From contig WRIU01000003.1 of assembly GCA_009782565.1 (NCBI GenBank), forward strand, positions 124,001-188,000: a stretch of 64,000 bases of DNA, read 5' to 3'. A program made the translations under genes and the position numbers. The notes under the pieces are model-generated. The model was given only the letters and a program-made list of their open reading frames with translations, searched no databases and was not told where the DNA came from. Below, in pieces: positions 27,309 to 35,691 of the stretch. The stretch comes from Betaproteobacteria bacterium. GTDB lineage: Bacteria; Pseudomonadota; Gammaproteobacteria; Burkholderiales; Rhodocyclaceae. Numbering within the stretch: the stretch's first letter is position 1; each line of letters opens with the position of its first letter.

Positions 27309-30300
27309 ATGAACGTCAAATATCTCTTTCTCTCTGCGGTTCTCTTGCTGATTATCACAGCCGTGATCGGCGTGTCTCTCGGCTTATCCGAACCCTGGTT
27401 CTGGCTGATCGTTCCGCTGGGGGTTTTAGCCCTTTACACCGGACTGGGAGTGACGACCCGCCAGCGGGAACTTTCAAACGAGAACTTCGGCGATTCGTGC
27501 TATTACCTCGGCTTCATCGCTACCATCGTCTCGCTTTCCGCCTGCCTGTACGACATGCAGGACTCCTCCATGCAGTGGGCCACCATCGCGCAAAGATTCG
27601 GGGTCGCTCTGGTCAGTACCGTCGCCGGCCTCATTACCCGGCTCTACTACGTCGGCTTCAAGCCCAATCTCGTAGACGCAATGGACAATGCCGAAGAAAA
27701 CGCCATCACTGCCGCGCGCAAGCTGTACCGTCAGTTGAACGAGGCGCTGGCGAACATGCAGAATTTCAGCACCCAACTCGGAGACGCCTCCCGCGACGCG
27801 GTCACGCGCATCTCCAAGAGCGCCGATACGGCAGTGACGGAATTCTCCCTCAACGTCACGAGCGTAGCCGAGAAAAGCATCAAAGGCATCACCAATTCCC
27901 TCACTGAGCTGACGCAATCGAACAGGGATACGGTCACCCGTTCCATGACCAACATCGACGTGGCTGGAAAGAAGCTGGCCAATTCCATAAACAACTACAC
28001 GGATGCGGTCGAGAAGCGGCTGAGGGAAGGTATCGTGCTCCCCGACGACTACTTCGTCAGCGCGCTCCAAAAACCGGTAGGCAACCTTGGTATCAGCATC
28101 GCGCAAACAACGCAGGACCTGATGTCCCTGACCGAAAACGTCGCTACCTCCCTCAACAGCCTCCGCCCTGCCCTGGCCGAAGTACGCGAACGATCCACCG
28201 AGATCGGGGACGCGCTGGGCCATGTCATCAAACTGGCCAAGGAGCAGGAAACCATCCTCGTGAATTCCAGGGGGCAGGCTGAAACGATGGAAGCCATTGC
28301 CCAATCCCTGAATTCCGCGCAGGACAACGTCGATCAACTGTCGGGCGCGGTCGTGACCCAAACCGATGTGTTGAGCAAGTACGTGCAAGTCAGCCAGCAG
28401 CAGCAAAGCGCGATGATCGCCTCGATCAAGACCTTGGGCGAATCGCTGAACAAGCATGTCGAGAGCAGCGGCAAGCAATACACCGAAATGTCGGAAACGG
28501 TAACGACCCAGGCCAGGGAAGTTTCCCGCTACGTCACCGCCAGCCAGCAACAGCAGTCCGAGATGACAACCGCGCTCACCGCTCAGGGGGCAGCCCTGGC
28601 CGAACAGATCGAAGCCAGCCGCAAGCAATTTGCCGACACATCGGCCACGGTGCTGGCCCAAAGCGAGGCGCTGTCTCAAAACATCGAGCAGCAGACACGG
28701 CTTTCATCCGCCGTTTCCGCTCAGACCGAGGCGTTGACGCAGCAGATCGACCTGTCCCGGAAACAGCAGGCCGAATTGTCCGAAATGGCGATTGCCCAGA
28801 GCCGCGCCTTGACCGAATCCCTCGAAAACAATCGACAACAGCAGTCGGAAGCGGCCTCCGCGTTCACCACGCAAACCGAGGCGCTGGCCAAGCACATCGA
28901 CGCCAACACTCAGCACTATGCCGAGGTATCCGGCGCAGTCACCGCCCAGGGCGAGGCGCTGAACAGGTTCATCGAAAGCGGCCAGCAACAGCACGGCGCG
29001 GTTCTGACCGAAATTTCCACCCAGGGCAAAGCACTGGCTCAAAATATTGAGCAGCAAGCTCAGATAACAGCCGCAGTCCAGACCCAGGCTCAAATCCTGG
29101 AGCGCCAGACCGAGAGCAGCCATAAGCAATACAATGAAATCTCGTCTGCTGTCATCTCCCATACCCAGGCGCTGGCTCGCTACGTCGAGGCCAGCCAGAA
29201 ACAACAGCTCGAAGCCTCGGCCGCCATCGCCTCGCAGAGCGAATCGCTTGCACAGCAGGTCGACGTAAGCCGTGAGCAGTTCGCGGAACTGTCCGCCACG
29301 GTGATCGCCCAGGGCAAACAACAGGCCGATCTGACGAACGCAGCCACGGCTCAGGCTCAGACGTTGATTCAATACGTCGAAACCAGCCAGAAGCAACTGC
29401 TCGATGCCTCGGCAGCGACCGCCTCGCAAAGCGAAACTCTCAGGGCGCATGTCGACATGAGCCGTGAGCAATACGCCGAACTGTCGTCTTCGGTCGTCGC
29501 TCAGGGACAGGCGCTGGCTCGGCAGATCGAAGCCGACCAGCGGCAGCACGAAATACTCACGCAATTTGTCGAAAGCAACAAAAGGCAGCATGCCGAAGCC
29601 TCGGCAGCGGTCATCGCGCAATCCGAAGCCCTGGTTCAGTACGTCGAAACCAACCAGAAGCAGTATGCCGACGTCTCCACCGTCATCGTCACCCAGACCG
29701 AAGCGCTATCCCGGAACATCGAACTCTCCCGTCAGCAGCATGCCGACGTTTCAGCCGCCTTCGCCACCCAGAGCCAGGCGCTCAAGCAGTTCGTCGAGGA
29801 CAGCCGCAGCCAGTATTCCGACATCTCAAGCGTGGTCGTCGCCCAAAGCCATGCCATGACCAAACAGGCCGAGACCAACCAGCATCAGTACACCGAAACC
29901 CTGAGCGCCATTACCGCGCAAAGCGATGCTCTGCTCCAGCACGTCGAAAACAGCAGGAAACACTACGACGAACTGTCAGAAACGCTCCTTGCCCAAGGCA
30001 ATGCCCTGGCCGAAAACGCCGAAACTGCCCGTAGGCAGCATGAAGAAATGTCCGCCTCGGCCATCTCCCAATCCCGCGCGCTGGCGCAGTATCTCGATGA
30101 CAGCCATAAACAGCAGACCGAAATGATTGCCGCCATCGCAACGCAGGGCCAGGTGCTGTCCAGCCAGATCGAAGACAGCAAAAAACACTACGATGCCGTA
30201 TCCGCCGCAGTCATTGCCCAGAGCCAGGCCATCGAGGCATCCCAAGGGCAACAGGGCGAAATATCGGCCGAGATACTCGCTCAGGGACAAACTTTGGCCC

Positions 30301-30998
30301 AATACATCGACACGGCGCAAAAACAGTACCGGGGCATGGAAGCCTCGCTCGCCGCCCAAGGCGAGGCGCTGACCGGCCAGATCGAAATCAGCCAGAAACA
30401 ATACGACGGGCTGATCGCGCACATCGATGCCACTCAGAAGCGATATACCGACATATCGGAGGCCGTCATCTCCCAAAGCCAGTCCCTGGCTCAACAGATC
30501 GAGAACAACCGCAAGCAGCAGGCCGACATCTCCAGCACGATCATGTCCCAGAACCGGGCGCTGACGCAGCACATCGAAACCAGCCAGAAGCAATACGCTG
30601 AAGCCTCTGCCGCAATGCTCAAGCAGGGACAGGCCATCGAAGCTGGCCGCGTCCAGCAAACCGAAATGTCCGCCACAGTCATTACGCAGAGCAAAGCCTT
30701 GACTCAACAACTCGATACCAGCCAGAAACAGTACAGCGACATCTCTTCTGTCATCATGGCGCAAAACCAGGCCGTGAAGCAGATTATCGAGGCCAGCCGC
30801 TTGCAGCAGGAACAGATCATCGAAATCAACCGCTCCCAGCAAGAAGAAATGTCATCCGCGTTCCAAGAGCAAGCCCGTCTGTTATCCGAACAAATCCAGC
30901 AATCGAACAAGGAACTCTCGCTTATCAAGCAAGCACTCCTGGCGATGCGCCGATATTTCCAGGAACAGGCGAGTGGCGGCGCAACTGACAGGCAGTAA
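27309..30998 (+). CDS. MotA/ExbB/ZorA-like membrane protein with giant 25-residue-repeat coiled-coil tail
   Basis: The protein has 1,229 residues. Four hydrophobic helices lie at about 4-25, 30-48, 63-81 and 92-115. The last two, YYLGFIATIVSLSACL and FGVALVSTVAGLITRLYYV, resemble the pore helices of MotA/TolQ/ExbB/ZorA proton channels, including the small and hydroxyl residues in ALVSTVAGL. A linker (116-349) leads into a tail from about 350 to 1,200 made of some 33 units. The unit consensus is (A/S/T)Q(S/G/T)-AL-Q-IE-S-KQY-E-S--(V/I) with a 25-residue period. There is no C-terminal domain. The partner gene follows by 37 bp. By analogy with ZorA the tail would project into the cytoplasm. Function is unknown; defence, motor or envelope-sensing roles are all inference. 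Confidence 0.7.
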   Translation: MNVKYLFLSAVLLLIITAVIGVSLGLSEPWFWLIVPLGVLALYTGLGVTTRQRELSNENFGDSCYYLGFIATIVSLSACLYDMQDSSMQWATIAQRFGVALVSTVAGLITRLYYVGFKPNLVDAMDNAEENAITAARKLYRQLNEALANMQNFSTQLGDASRDAVTRISKSADTAVTEFSLNVTSVAEKSIKGITNSLTELTQSNRDTVTRSMTNIDVAGKKLANSINNYTDAVEKRLREGIVLPDDYFVSALQKPVGNLGISIAQTTQDLMSLTENVATSLNSLRPALAEVRERSTEIGDALGHVIKLAKEQETILVNSRGQAETMEAIAQSLNSAQDNVDQLSGAVVTQTDVLSKYVQVSQQQQSAMIASIKTLGESLNKHVESSGKQYTEMSETVTTQAREVSRYVTASQQQQSEMTTALTAQGAALAEQIEASRKQFADTSATVLAQSEALSQNIEQQTRLSSAVSAQTEALTQQIDLSRKQQAELSEMAIAQSRALTESLENNRQQQSEAASAFTTQTEALAKHIDANTQHYAEVSGAVTAQGEALNRFIESGQQQHGAVLTEISTQGKALAQNIEQQAQITAAVQTQAQILERQTESSHKQYNEISSAVISHTQALARYVEASQKQQLEASAAIASQSESLAQQVDVSREQFAELSATVIAQGKQQADLTNAATAQAQTLIQYVETSQKQLLDASAATASQSETLRAHVDMSREQYAELSSSVVAQGQALARQIEADQRQHEILTQFVESNKRQHAEASAAVIAQSEALVQYVETNQKQYADVSTVIVTQTEALSRNIELSRQQHADVSAAFATQSQALKQFVEDSRSQYSDISSVVVAQSHAMTKQAETNQHQYTETLSAITAQSDALLQHVENSRKHYDELSETLLAQGNALAENAETARRQHEEMSASAISQSRALAQYLDDSHKQQTEMIAAIATQGQVLSSQIEDSKKHYDAVSAAVIAQSQAIEASQGQQGEISAEILAQGQTLAQYIDTAQKQYRGMEASLAAQGEALTGQIEISQKQYDGLIAHIDATQKRYTDISEAVISQSQSLAQQIENNRKQQADISSTIMSQNRALTQHIETSQKQYAEASAAMLKQGQAIEAGRVQQTEMSATVITQSKALTQQLDTSQKQYSDISSVIMAQNQAVKQIIEASRLQQEQIIEINRSQQEEMSSAFQEQARLLSEQIQQSNKELSLIKQALLAMRRYFQEQASGGATDRQ

Positions 30999-31035
30999 CG
31001 GACTGACAGGCGATTTATTTTGAGACGGGCGACCG

Positions 31036-32169
31036 ATGTATAGAGGCAACGACAGCGTTTTCAGGTTTTCCCTGATCGGAATCGCGTTCATTTTCATTTT
31101 CTTCCTGCTGATCGTATTCAGCCGGATGTATACCGACACGAGCATGGTACGCACGGAGACGCTCGTCCGCCTGGATCAGCAGCAGGAAGGTGCCTTACCC
31201 CTTGCACAGCAGGAAGCGTTTGAAGTCGCCCGGCAGGAACTTCAAGACCAACTCTCGGAGGAAGGCATCAACGCCAATGAGGTCATCCGCGCCCTGCTCG
31301 ACAAGGCAAAAATGGAAACCGAGCTCGCTACCGCGAAAAAACGGATACAGGAACTCGGCGCGCAACTGATGGGGTTAAACGAAGCCAGGAAAGTACTGAC
31401 GCAGACAAGCAGGACCCCCGTTCTGGACGGGACGAGCGCAGAACTGCTGGTTTCAGCGCTCGAACTGCACGCCCGGTTGGAGCAGGAATTTCTGTCAACG
31501 ACGCCCAGCGCAGATAAACTCACCGACAGCGAGATCATCTCCAGGGCGTTAGCAGCCGTTTATTTCAAAAGGAACATCGAAACCCTGGTCGAAAGGGAAC
31601 TCGGCCTGCCACTCGTACCAGGACAAGACCCTGCGTGGGAACAATGGTTGCTTACCGACTCGCAATCGTTCAAATCACTGCTGGCCGAATCAGCCACAAG
31701 CAGAGCAATCGGTGGAGGAAGCGCATCACGCGCAACGGACGGCGGGAACAGCGCCCTGCGCGCGCAAATTGCTTTTTTGCGCGCCCGCCTGGAAGGGCAT
31801 GGCGACAGAGCTACCCCGCCTTGCTGGTTCGACAGCGCGGGCAGGGCTCAACTCCTTCTCTCCATTGAATTATCATTGCCGCGCTCTGGCTCCACCAACA
31901 TCAACAACGTCAACGTCACAGTCAAGCCCGCCTGGCCGCCTGGGCGAGAAAACAGCGCGCGAGCCATACCCGGCATCAAACAGATAAACAGTAACCAGCC
32001 CTACACTTACGCCAATTTCAAGGAAGAACTCGCCCACAACATCGCCCAGCACGGCGGCCAACAGTGCCGTTACTCCGTGCAAGTGTCAGACAAGCTGAGA
32101 AGAGGCATGCTTTCCGAGAAGATTCACAAAGACCTTGAAACCTTTTTTCATCTGGCCGGTTCGGGCTGA
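31036..32169 (+). CDS. Single-pass MotB/ExbD/ZorB-position membrane partner
   Basis: The 377-residue protein has a short polar N-terminus (MYRGNDSV), one hydrophobic helix (about 10-29) and the rest presumably periplasmic. This is the MotB/ExbD/ZorB topology, and it directly follows the channel-like gene. An acidic residue (Asp6) lies just before the helix, close to where the proton-carrying Asp sits in MotB/ExbD. Residues 35-125 are predicted coiled coil. A low-complexity Gly/Ser linker (about 222-245) leads to a C-terminal domain with PPCWFDSAGRAQLLLSIEL and a final CRYSVQVSD...LETFFHL. I do not recognise an OmpA-like peptidoglycan-binding motif, so ZorB/MotB equivalence is topological only. 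Confidence 0.6.
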   Translation: MYRGNDSVFRFSLIGIAFIFIFFLLIVFSRMYTDTSMVRTETLVRLDQQQEGALPLAQQEAFEVARQELQDQLSEEGINANEVIRALLDKAKMETELATAKKRIQELGAQLMGLNEARKVLTQTSRTPVLDGTSAELLVSALELHARLEQEFLSTTPSADKLTDSEIISRALAAVYFKRNIETLVERELGLPLVPGQDPAWEQWLLTDSQSFKSLLAESATSRAIGGGSASRATDGGNSALRAQIAFLRARLEGHGDRATPPCWFDSAGRAQLLLSIELSLPRSGSTNINNVNVTVKPAWPPGRENSARAIPGIKQINSNQPYTYANFKEELAHNIAQHGGQQCRYSVQVSDKLRRGMLSEKIHKDLETFFHLAGSG

Positions 32170-32362
32170 AGTTTCTCTGGCGCGCGCAAATTATTTTCGG
32201 AGTCGCGATACGGCATGAAACGGCTCCCCCGTGCCTCAGGGCTGTACAAAATTGAATAATTTTCGGTAAGATCGGAGCATTTTTTTAAGGCATCATTATG
32301 GATAATCGTCCTGCCGCGCTCATCAAAGCATAGTTTCCATGTAAGCCATACCCCCTTGCTCG

Positions 32363-33064
32363 ATGCTCGATACCGTCCGAACCATCGAAACCCCAGAAGG
32401 CGTGAACATCCGCTTGCGCTTGGCCGGGCCGGTGCCGCGCGCGTTGGCCTATTTGCTTGATTCTTTCATCCGTGCCGTTGTCTGGTTGGTGTCATTTATA
32501 TTTTTTGTTCGATTCGGCAATTTCGGCCTCGGTATCTGGTTGATCGGCATTTTTCTGCTTGAGTGGTTTTATCCGGTGTTGTTCGAGGTCTACGCGCAAG
32601 GGGCGACACCGGGAAAACAAGCATTGGGTTTGGCCGTCTTGCAGGACGACGGCGTACCGGTCGGCTGGTCGGCTTCCGTGGTTCGCAATTTGCTGCGTAC
32701 CGTTGATTTTTTGCCGTCGTTTTACGCCTTTGGGCTGTGTTCGGTGCTTCTGAACCGTGACTTCAAGCGGCTGGGCGACATCGTGGCGAAAACCATTGTC
32801 GTCCATCGAAGCAAACCCAGGGTGCCGCAAAAACTCCCGCCGGGGCGAGCATTGCCACTCCCAATCGGGCTTTCTTCGCCCGAACAGCAACTGATCGTTG
32901 CTTTTGCCGCCAGAGTTCCCCGGCTAACATGGGACCGCGCACAAGAACTGGCACGGATTCTCGACTCCACAAACGGTCAACACACCCATGCCACGCTCCA
33001 CACTGACGTGGTTTCCCTGATCGGCTACGCGCAGCATATCGTCGGGGAGCGTGAACCTTCATGA
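32363..33064 (+). CDS. RDD-family membrane protein
   Basis: The 233-residue protein carries an RDD domain: the first helix region GPVPRALAYLLDSFIRA holds the Arg and Asp residues, then QGATPGKQALGLAV, and RNLLRTVDFLP after it. About three helices lie in the first 150 residues and a soluble tail follows (150-233). It begins a run of seven overlapping genes ending in DUF58, and its stop overlaps the next start. The 190 bp upstream hold an AT-rich patch (32240-32270) with TAAGAT as a possible -10, and no other gene. Confidence 0.88.
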   Translation: MLDTVRTIETPEGVNIRLRLAGPVPRALAYLLDSFIRAVVWLVSFIFFVRFGNFGLGIWLIGIFLLEWFYPVLFEVYAQGATPGKQALGLAVLQDDGVPVGWSASVVRNLLRTVDFLPSFYAFGLCSVLLNRDFKRLGDIVAKTIVVHRSKPRVPQKLPPGRALPLPIGLSSPEQQLIVAFAARVPRLTWDRAQELARILDSTNGQHTHATLHTDVVSLIGYAQHIVGEREPS

Positions 33065-34107
33065 CGCCCAATGAATTCACCCGTCGTCACGAACAGGAAT
33101 GGGAACAACTCGAAGCACTGATCGCCGCACGTTCCGGACGCGGATCAGCCAAACGGAGCCATCGAAAATACTACCCGGAGATGCCAGACGATTCAGGCAT
33201 GAATCGCACGGAGGAACAAACGGTGGATCAAACCGTTTTTCCTTCGCTATACCGTCGGGTTTGCCTGCATCTGGCCCTGGCGCGCGAAAGGCATTATCCA
33301 TCTGCATTGATCGACCGACTCGACCGCCTTACGCTGTCCGGACACCAGGCGTTTTACAGTGCGCGTTCCCGTCTGCTGCACAATATCGCCCAGTTCGCCG
33401 TTCATGATTTTCCCACACTGATCCGCGAACACGCGCGCCTATTCTGGTTTGCCAGCGCGCTACTTTACCTGCCAGCTCTGCTCATGGGCCTGTTGGTTCA
33501 CTTCCAGCCGGAAATGGTCTACAGCCTCCTCAACCACGATAATGTGCGCGAGTTGGAAGAAATGTACCGTGCCGGTGGCGCGATTGAACCAGAAACCGGT
33601 TCGGGGCGTGCTGCCGACCAAAACTTCAAGATGCTCGGTTTTTATGTCCGCAATAATATTTCAATCGGTTTTCAATGCTTTGCTTCCGGCATCCTGTTTG
33701 GATTGGGCACACTTTTCTTTCTGAGCTTGAATGGTCTGATTTTCGGCGCAGTTTCGGCGCACCTGATCCATCAGGGATCGGCTGAGCGCTTTTTCCAGTT
33801 CGTCATCGCGCATGGTGCTTTTGAACTAACCGCTATCGTGCTTTGCGGTATGGCTGGCCTGCTGCTTGGTCGCGCGCTGATTTCGCCAGGACGGCGGCGG
33901 CGCAGCGAGGCGCTGGCTCACGCAGCGAACCCTGCAGTGCGAATCGTCTTCGGTGCCACGGCCATGCTGCTGATTGCTGCATTCATCGAAGCCTTCTGGT
34001 CTTCCGGCACCTATTTGCCGCCCACAGGAAAATTCATCGTTGGTGGATTGCTTTGGGTACTGGTTGCCGCTTACTTCCTGTTCATGGGGGCACGCCGTGC
34101 GCCCTGA
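33061..34107 (+). CDS. Stage II sporulation protein M-like (SpoIIM/DUF95) membrane protein
   Basis: This 348-residue protein is in a non-sporulating context. Its first 120 residues are a soluble helical region, with about six hydrophobic helices after that. The block FYVRNNISIGFQCFASGILFGLGTLFFLSLNGLIFG, followed by IAHGAFELTAIVLCGMAGLLLG, is the SpoIIM/DUF95 signature. Such genes recur in MoxR-DUF58 operons in many gram-negative bacteria; the role is unknown. It overlaps the RDD gene by 4 bp and the next gene by 11 bp. Confidence 0.88.
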   Translation: MTPNEFTRRHEQEWEQLEALIAARSGRGSAKRSHRKYYPEMPDDSGMNRTEEQTVDQTVFPSLYRRVCLHLALARERHYPSALIDRLDRLTLSGHQAFYSARSRLLHNIAQFAVHDFPTLIREHARLFWFASALLYLPALLMGLLVHFQPEMVYSLLNHDNVRELEEMYRAGGAIEPETGSGRAADQNFKMLGFYVRNNISIGFQCFASGILFGLGTLFFLSLNGLIFGAVSAHLIHQGSAERFFQFVIAHGAFELTAIVLCGMAGLLLGRALISPGRRRRSEALAHAANPAVRIVFGATAMLLIAAFIEAFWSSGTYLPPTGKFIVGGLLWVLVAAYFLFMGARRAP

Positions 34108-34873
34108 TGCCCTGACCGTCAAAATCCGCGCGCGCGCGCACTGGGAAGCGGTCGACCTCGGTTTGGCGCTGGTGCAGAAATATTGGCGAAATCTGTACGC
34201 AGCCTGGCTCGTCGTCATACTTCCGGTTGTTTTTTTGGAACTGCTGCTTTATCTGAACCGCAACGGCGGCGGCAGGTACGACTTGCTCCTGCTATGGTGG
34301 CTGAAGCCGCTTTACGATCGGGTGATTCTGCACGTCCTGAGCCGCGCCGTTTTCGGCGAAACAGTCGACTGGCGCGGTACCCTACGCGCCATCCCAGGCT
34401 TGTTGTGGCACTCCGGCCTGTTTCGCGCCTTGACCTGGGGGCGCTTCACGCCCCGGCGCAGTTTCAAGCTGCCAATATGGCAACTTGAAGGCGTCACCGG
34501 ACAGGTTCGCAGCAAGCGCCTGTCCGCGTTGAAAGGGCGCGGGGCCATCCGGCTGATTTTTGTGTGCAGCATTTTTGAAATGATCCTGTTATTCGGCATG
34601 CTGGGCCTTCTCTTCATGATGCTGCCGCCTGAATTCATCCCGACGCACCCGGACTCGATTTTAGATTTTTTGACTGACAATAAGGCATCGTCCTGGTTCG
34701 AAGCAATCTATGGCTTCTGCTACCTGCTCGCGGTCAGCATCATCGAACCGTTTTACGTCGCGGCCGGGTTCATGCTATATCTCAATCAGCGCACCGAACT
34801 CGAAGGTTGGGACATCGAGTTGGGTTTTCGTACACTGGCCGCCCGCCTTGAAGCGCAGCAAACCCAGCCATGA
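34097..34873 (+). CDS. Membrane protein of the MoxR/DUF58 operon, unknown family
   Basis: I place the start at GTG 34097 (GGGGG at 34086-34090), which overlaps the SpoIIM-like gene by 11 bp and gives 258 residues. The upstream part of the open frame is a shadow of SpoIIM. Three to four hydrophobic segments are visible: YAAWLVVILPVVFLELLLYL, the long IRLIFVCSIFEMILLFGMLGLLFMML, and a helix near FCYLLAVSIIEPFYVAAGF. WRGTLRAIPGLL and ELEGWDIELGFR lie between and after them. The position between SpoIIM-like and DUF4129 genes is typical for a conserved but unnamed subunit of these operons. Confidence 0.75.
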   Translation: MRPDALTVKIRARAHWEAVDLGLALVQKYWRNLYAAWLVVILPVVFLELLLYLNRNGGGRYDLLLLWWLKPLYDRVILHVLSRAVFGETVDWRGTLRAIPGLLWHSGLFRALTWGRFTPRRSFKLPIWQLEGVTGQVRSKRLSALKGRGAIRLIFVCSIFEMILLFGMLGLLFMMLPPEFIPTHPDSILDFLTDNKASSWFEAIYGFCYLLAVSIIEPFYVAAGFMLYLNQRTELEGWDIELGFRTLAARLEAQQTQP

Positions 34874-35691
34874 AGCCATTTGCTTCGTTCATCCCGCGAT
34901 GCCTCAATACCTGCCTGCTATCCGGCCTGCTTTTATCCGGCTCGATATCTGCACAAACGATCGACGCACCGCTTCCGGTATCAGTCTCCAGTCAAGCCGG
35001 CCCGGCTTATGTCACCGAGGCGCGAAAAGCCATCGACGCCGTCCTTGCAGAGCCTGAATTCGACCGAACCCAAACCATCAAAGTACCGAAATTAAAAACG
35101 TCACCCACCGATAAGAAAAAAAGTTTTTTTGATACTTTTTTTAAATGGCTCGAAAAACTCCTTCGTAACAATAAAAACGATCTCCGCGAATTGCCCGAAG
35201 GGAGCAGTCCTTTTGCCAAGTTCGGGCAAGTTGTTTTGTGGTTGCTGGTATTCGGTCTGATCGTATTGCTGATGATCTATGCAAAACACTGGCTGCCTTT
35301 TTTCGGCTGGCGGCGTTCCCGCGCTGGCTCATTGCCCCCGGTTCAGCAGACCGACAGTGCCCTTGAATTCAGCGAAACGCTACCGGAAGACATCGTCACG
35401 GCAACCGAACGCTGTTGGGAGGAAGGCAAAAAAGACAAAGCGTTGAGCTTGCTTTATCGCGGGGCAATCGAACTGTTGACGACGTACCACCGGGTCGATC
35501 TGCCGCAAGGTGCCACGGAAGAAGAAATACGTCTGCTCGTCGGCAGAGCCATGCCTTCTCTCAAGGACGATTTTGGCAATATCGCGCGCGCCTGGCTCCG
35601 TTTGGCCTACGCGCACAGACCGCCTGCGGACATCATCGACCTGCTGGCGGGATTCGGCCGTCTTCGGCAAGCCGGAGAAGCAGCGGCATGA
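34870..35691 (+). CDS. DUF4129 domain membrane protein
   Basis: The 273-residue protein has a signal-like N-terminus (CLNTCLLSGLLLSGSISAQ), a polar region, one membrane helix at about 121-139 (VVLWLLVFGLIVLLMIYAKHW) and a C-terminal cytoplasmic DUF4129 domain. That domain shows KDKALSLLYRGAIELLTTYHRVDLPQGATEEE, in which the helical pattern resembles a short TPR-like unit. It overlaps both flanking genes by 4 bp (ATGA). Its function in the MoxR operon is unknown. Confidence 0.85.
   Translation: MKPFASFIPRCLNTCLLSGLLLSGSISAQTIDAPLPVSVSSQAGPAYVTEARKAIDAVLAEPEFDRTQTIKVPKLKTSPTDKKKSFFDTFFKWLEKLLRNNKNDLRELPEGSSPFAKFGQVVLWLLVFGLIVLLMIYAKHWLPFFGWRRSRAGSLPPVQQTDSALEFSETLPEDIVTATERCWEEGKKDKALSLLYRGAIELLTTYHRVDLPQGATEEEIRLLVGRAMPSLKDDFGNIARAWLRLAYAHRPPADIIDLLAGFGRLRQAGEAAA

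Noticed and set aside
28356-30900. Tandem repeats as a CRISPR array or satellite
   Set aside because: The repeats are coding, uninterrupted and diverged at DNA level, with a 75-bp unit and no unique spacers.
27309-32169. Complete Zorya anti-phage system
   Set aside because: No ZorC, ZorD or ZorE gene lies within reach on either side, and the partner protein lacks a recognised OmpA-like domain. I therefore call only a ZorA/ZorB-like pair.
32320-32335. Eleven-codon open frame MDNRPAALIKA before the RDD gene
   Set aside because: It is too short to judge and has no attenuator-type structure or regulatory codon run.
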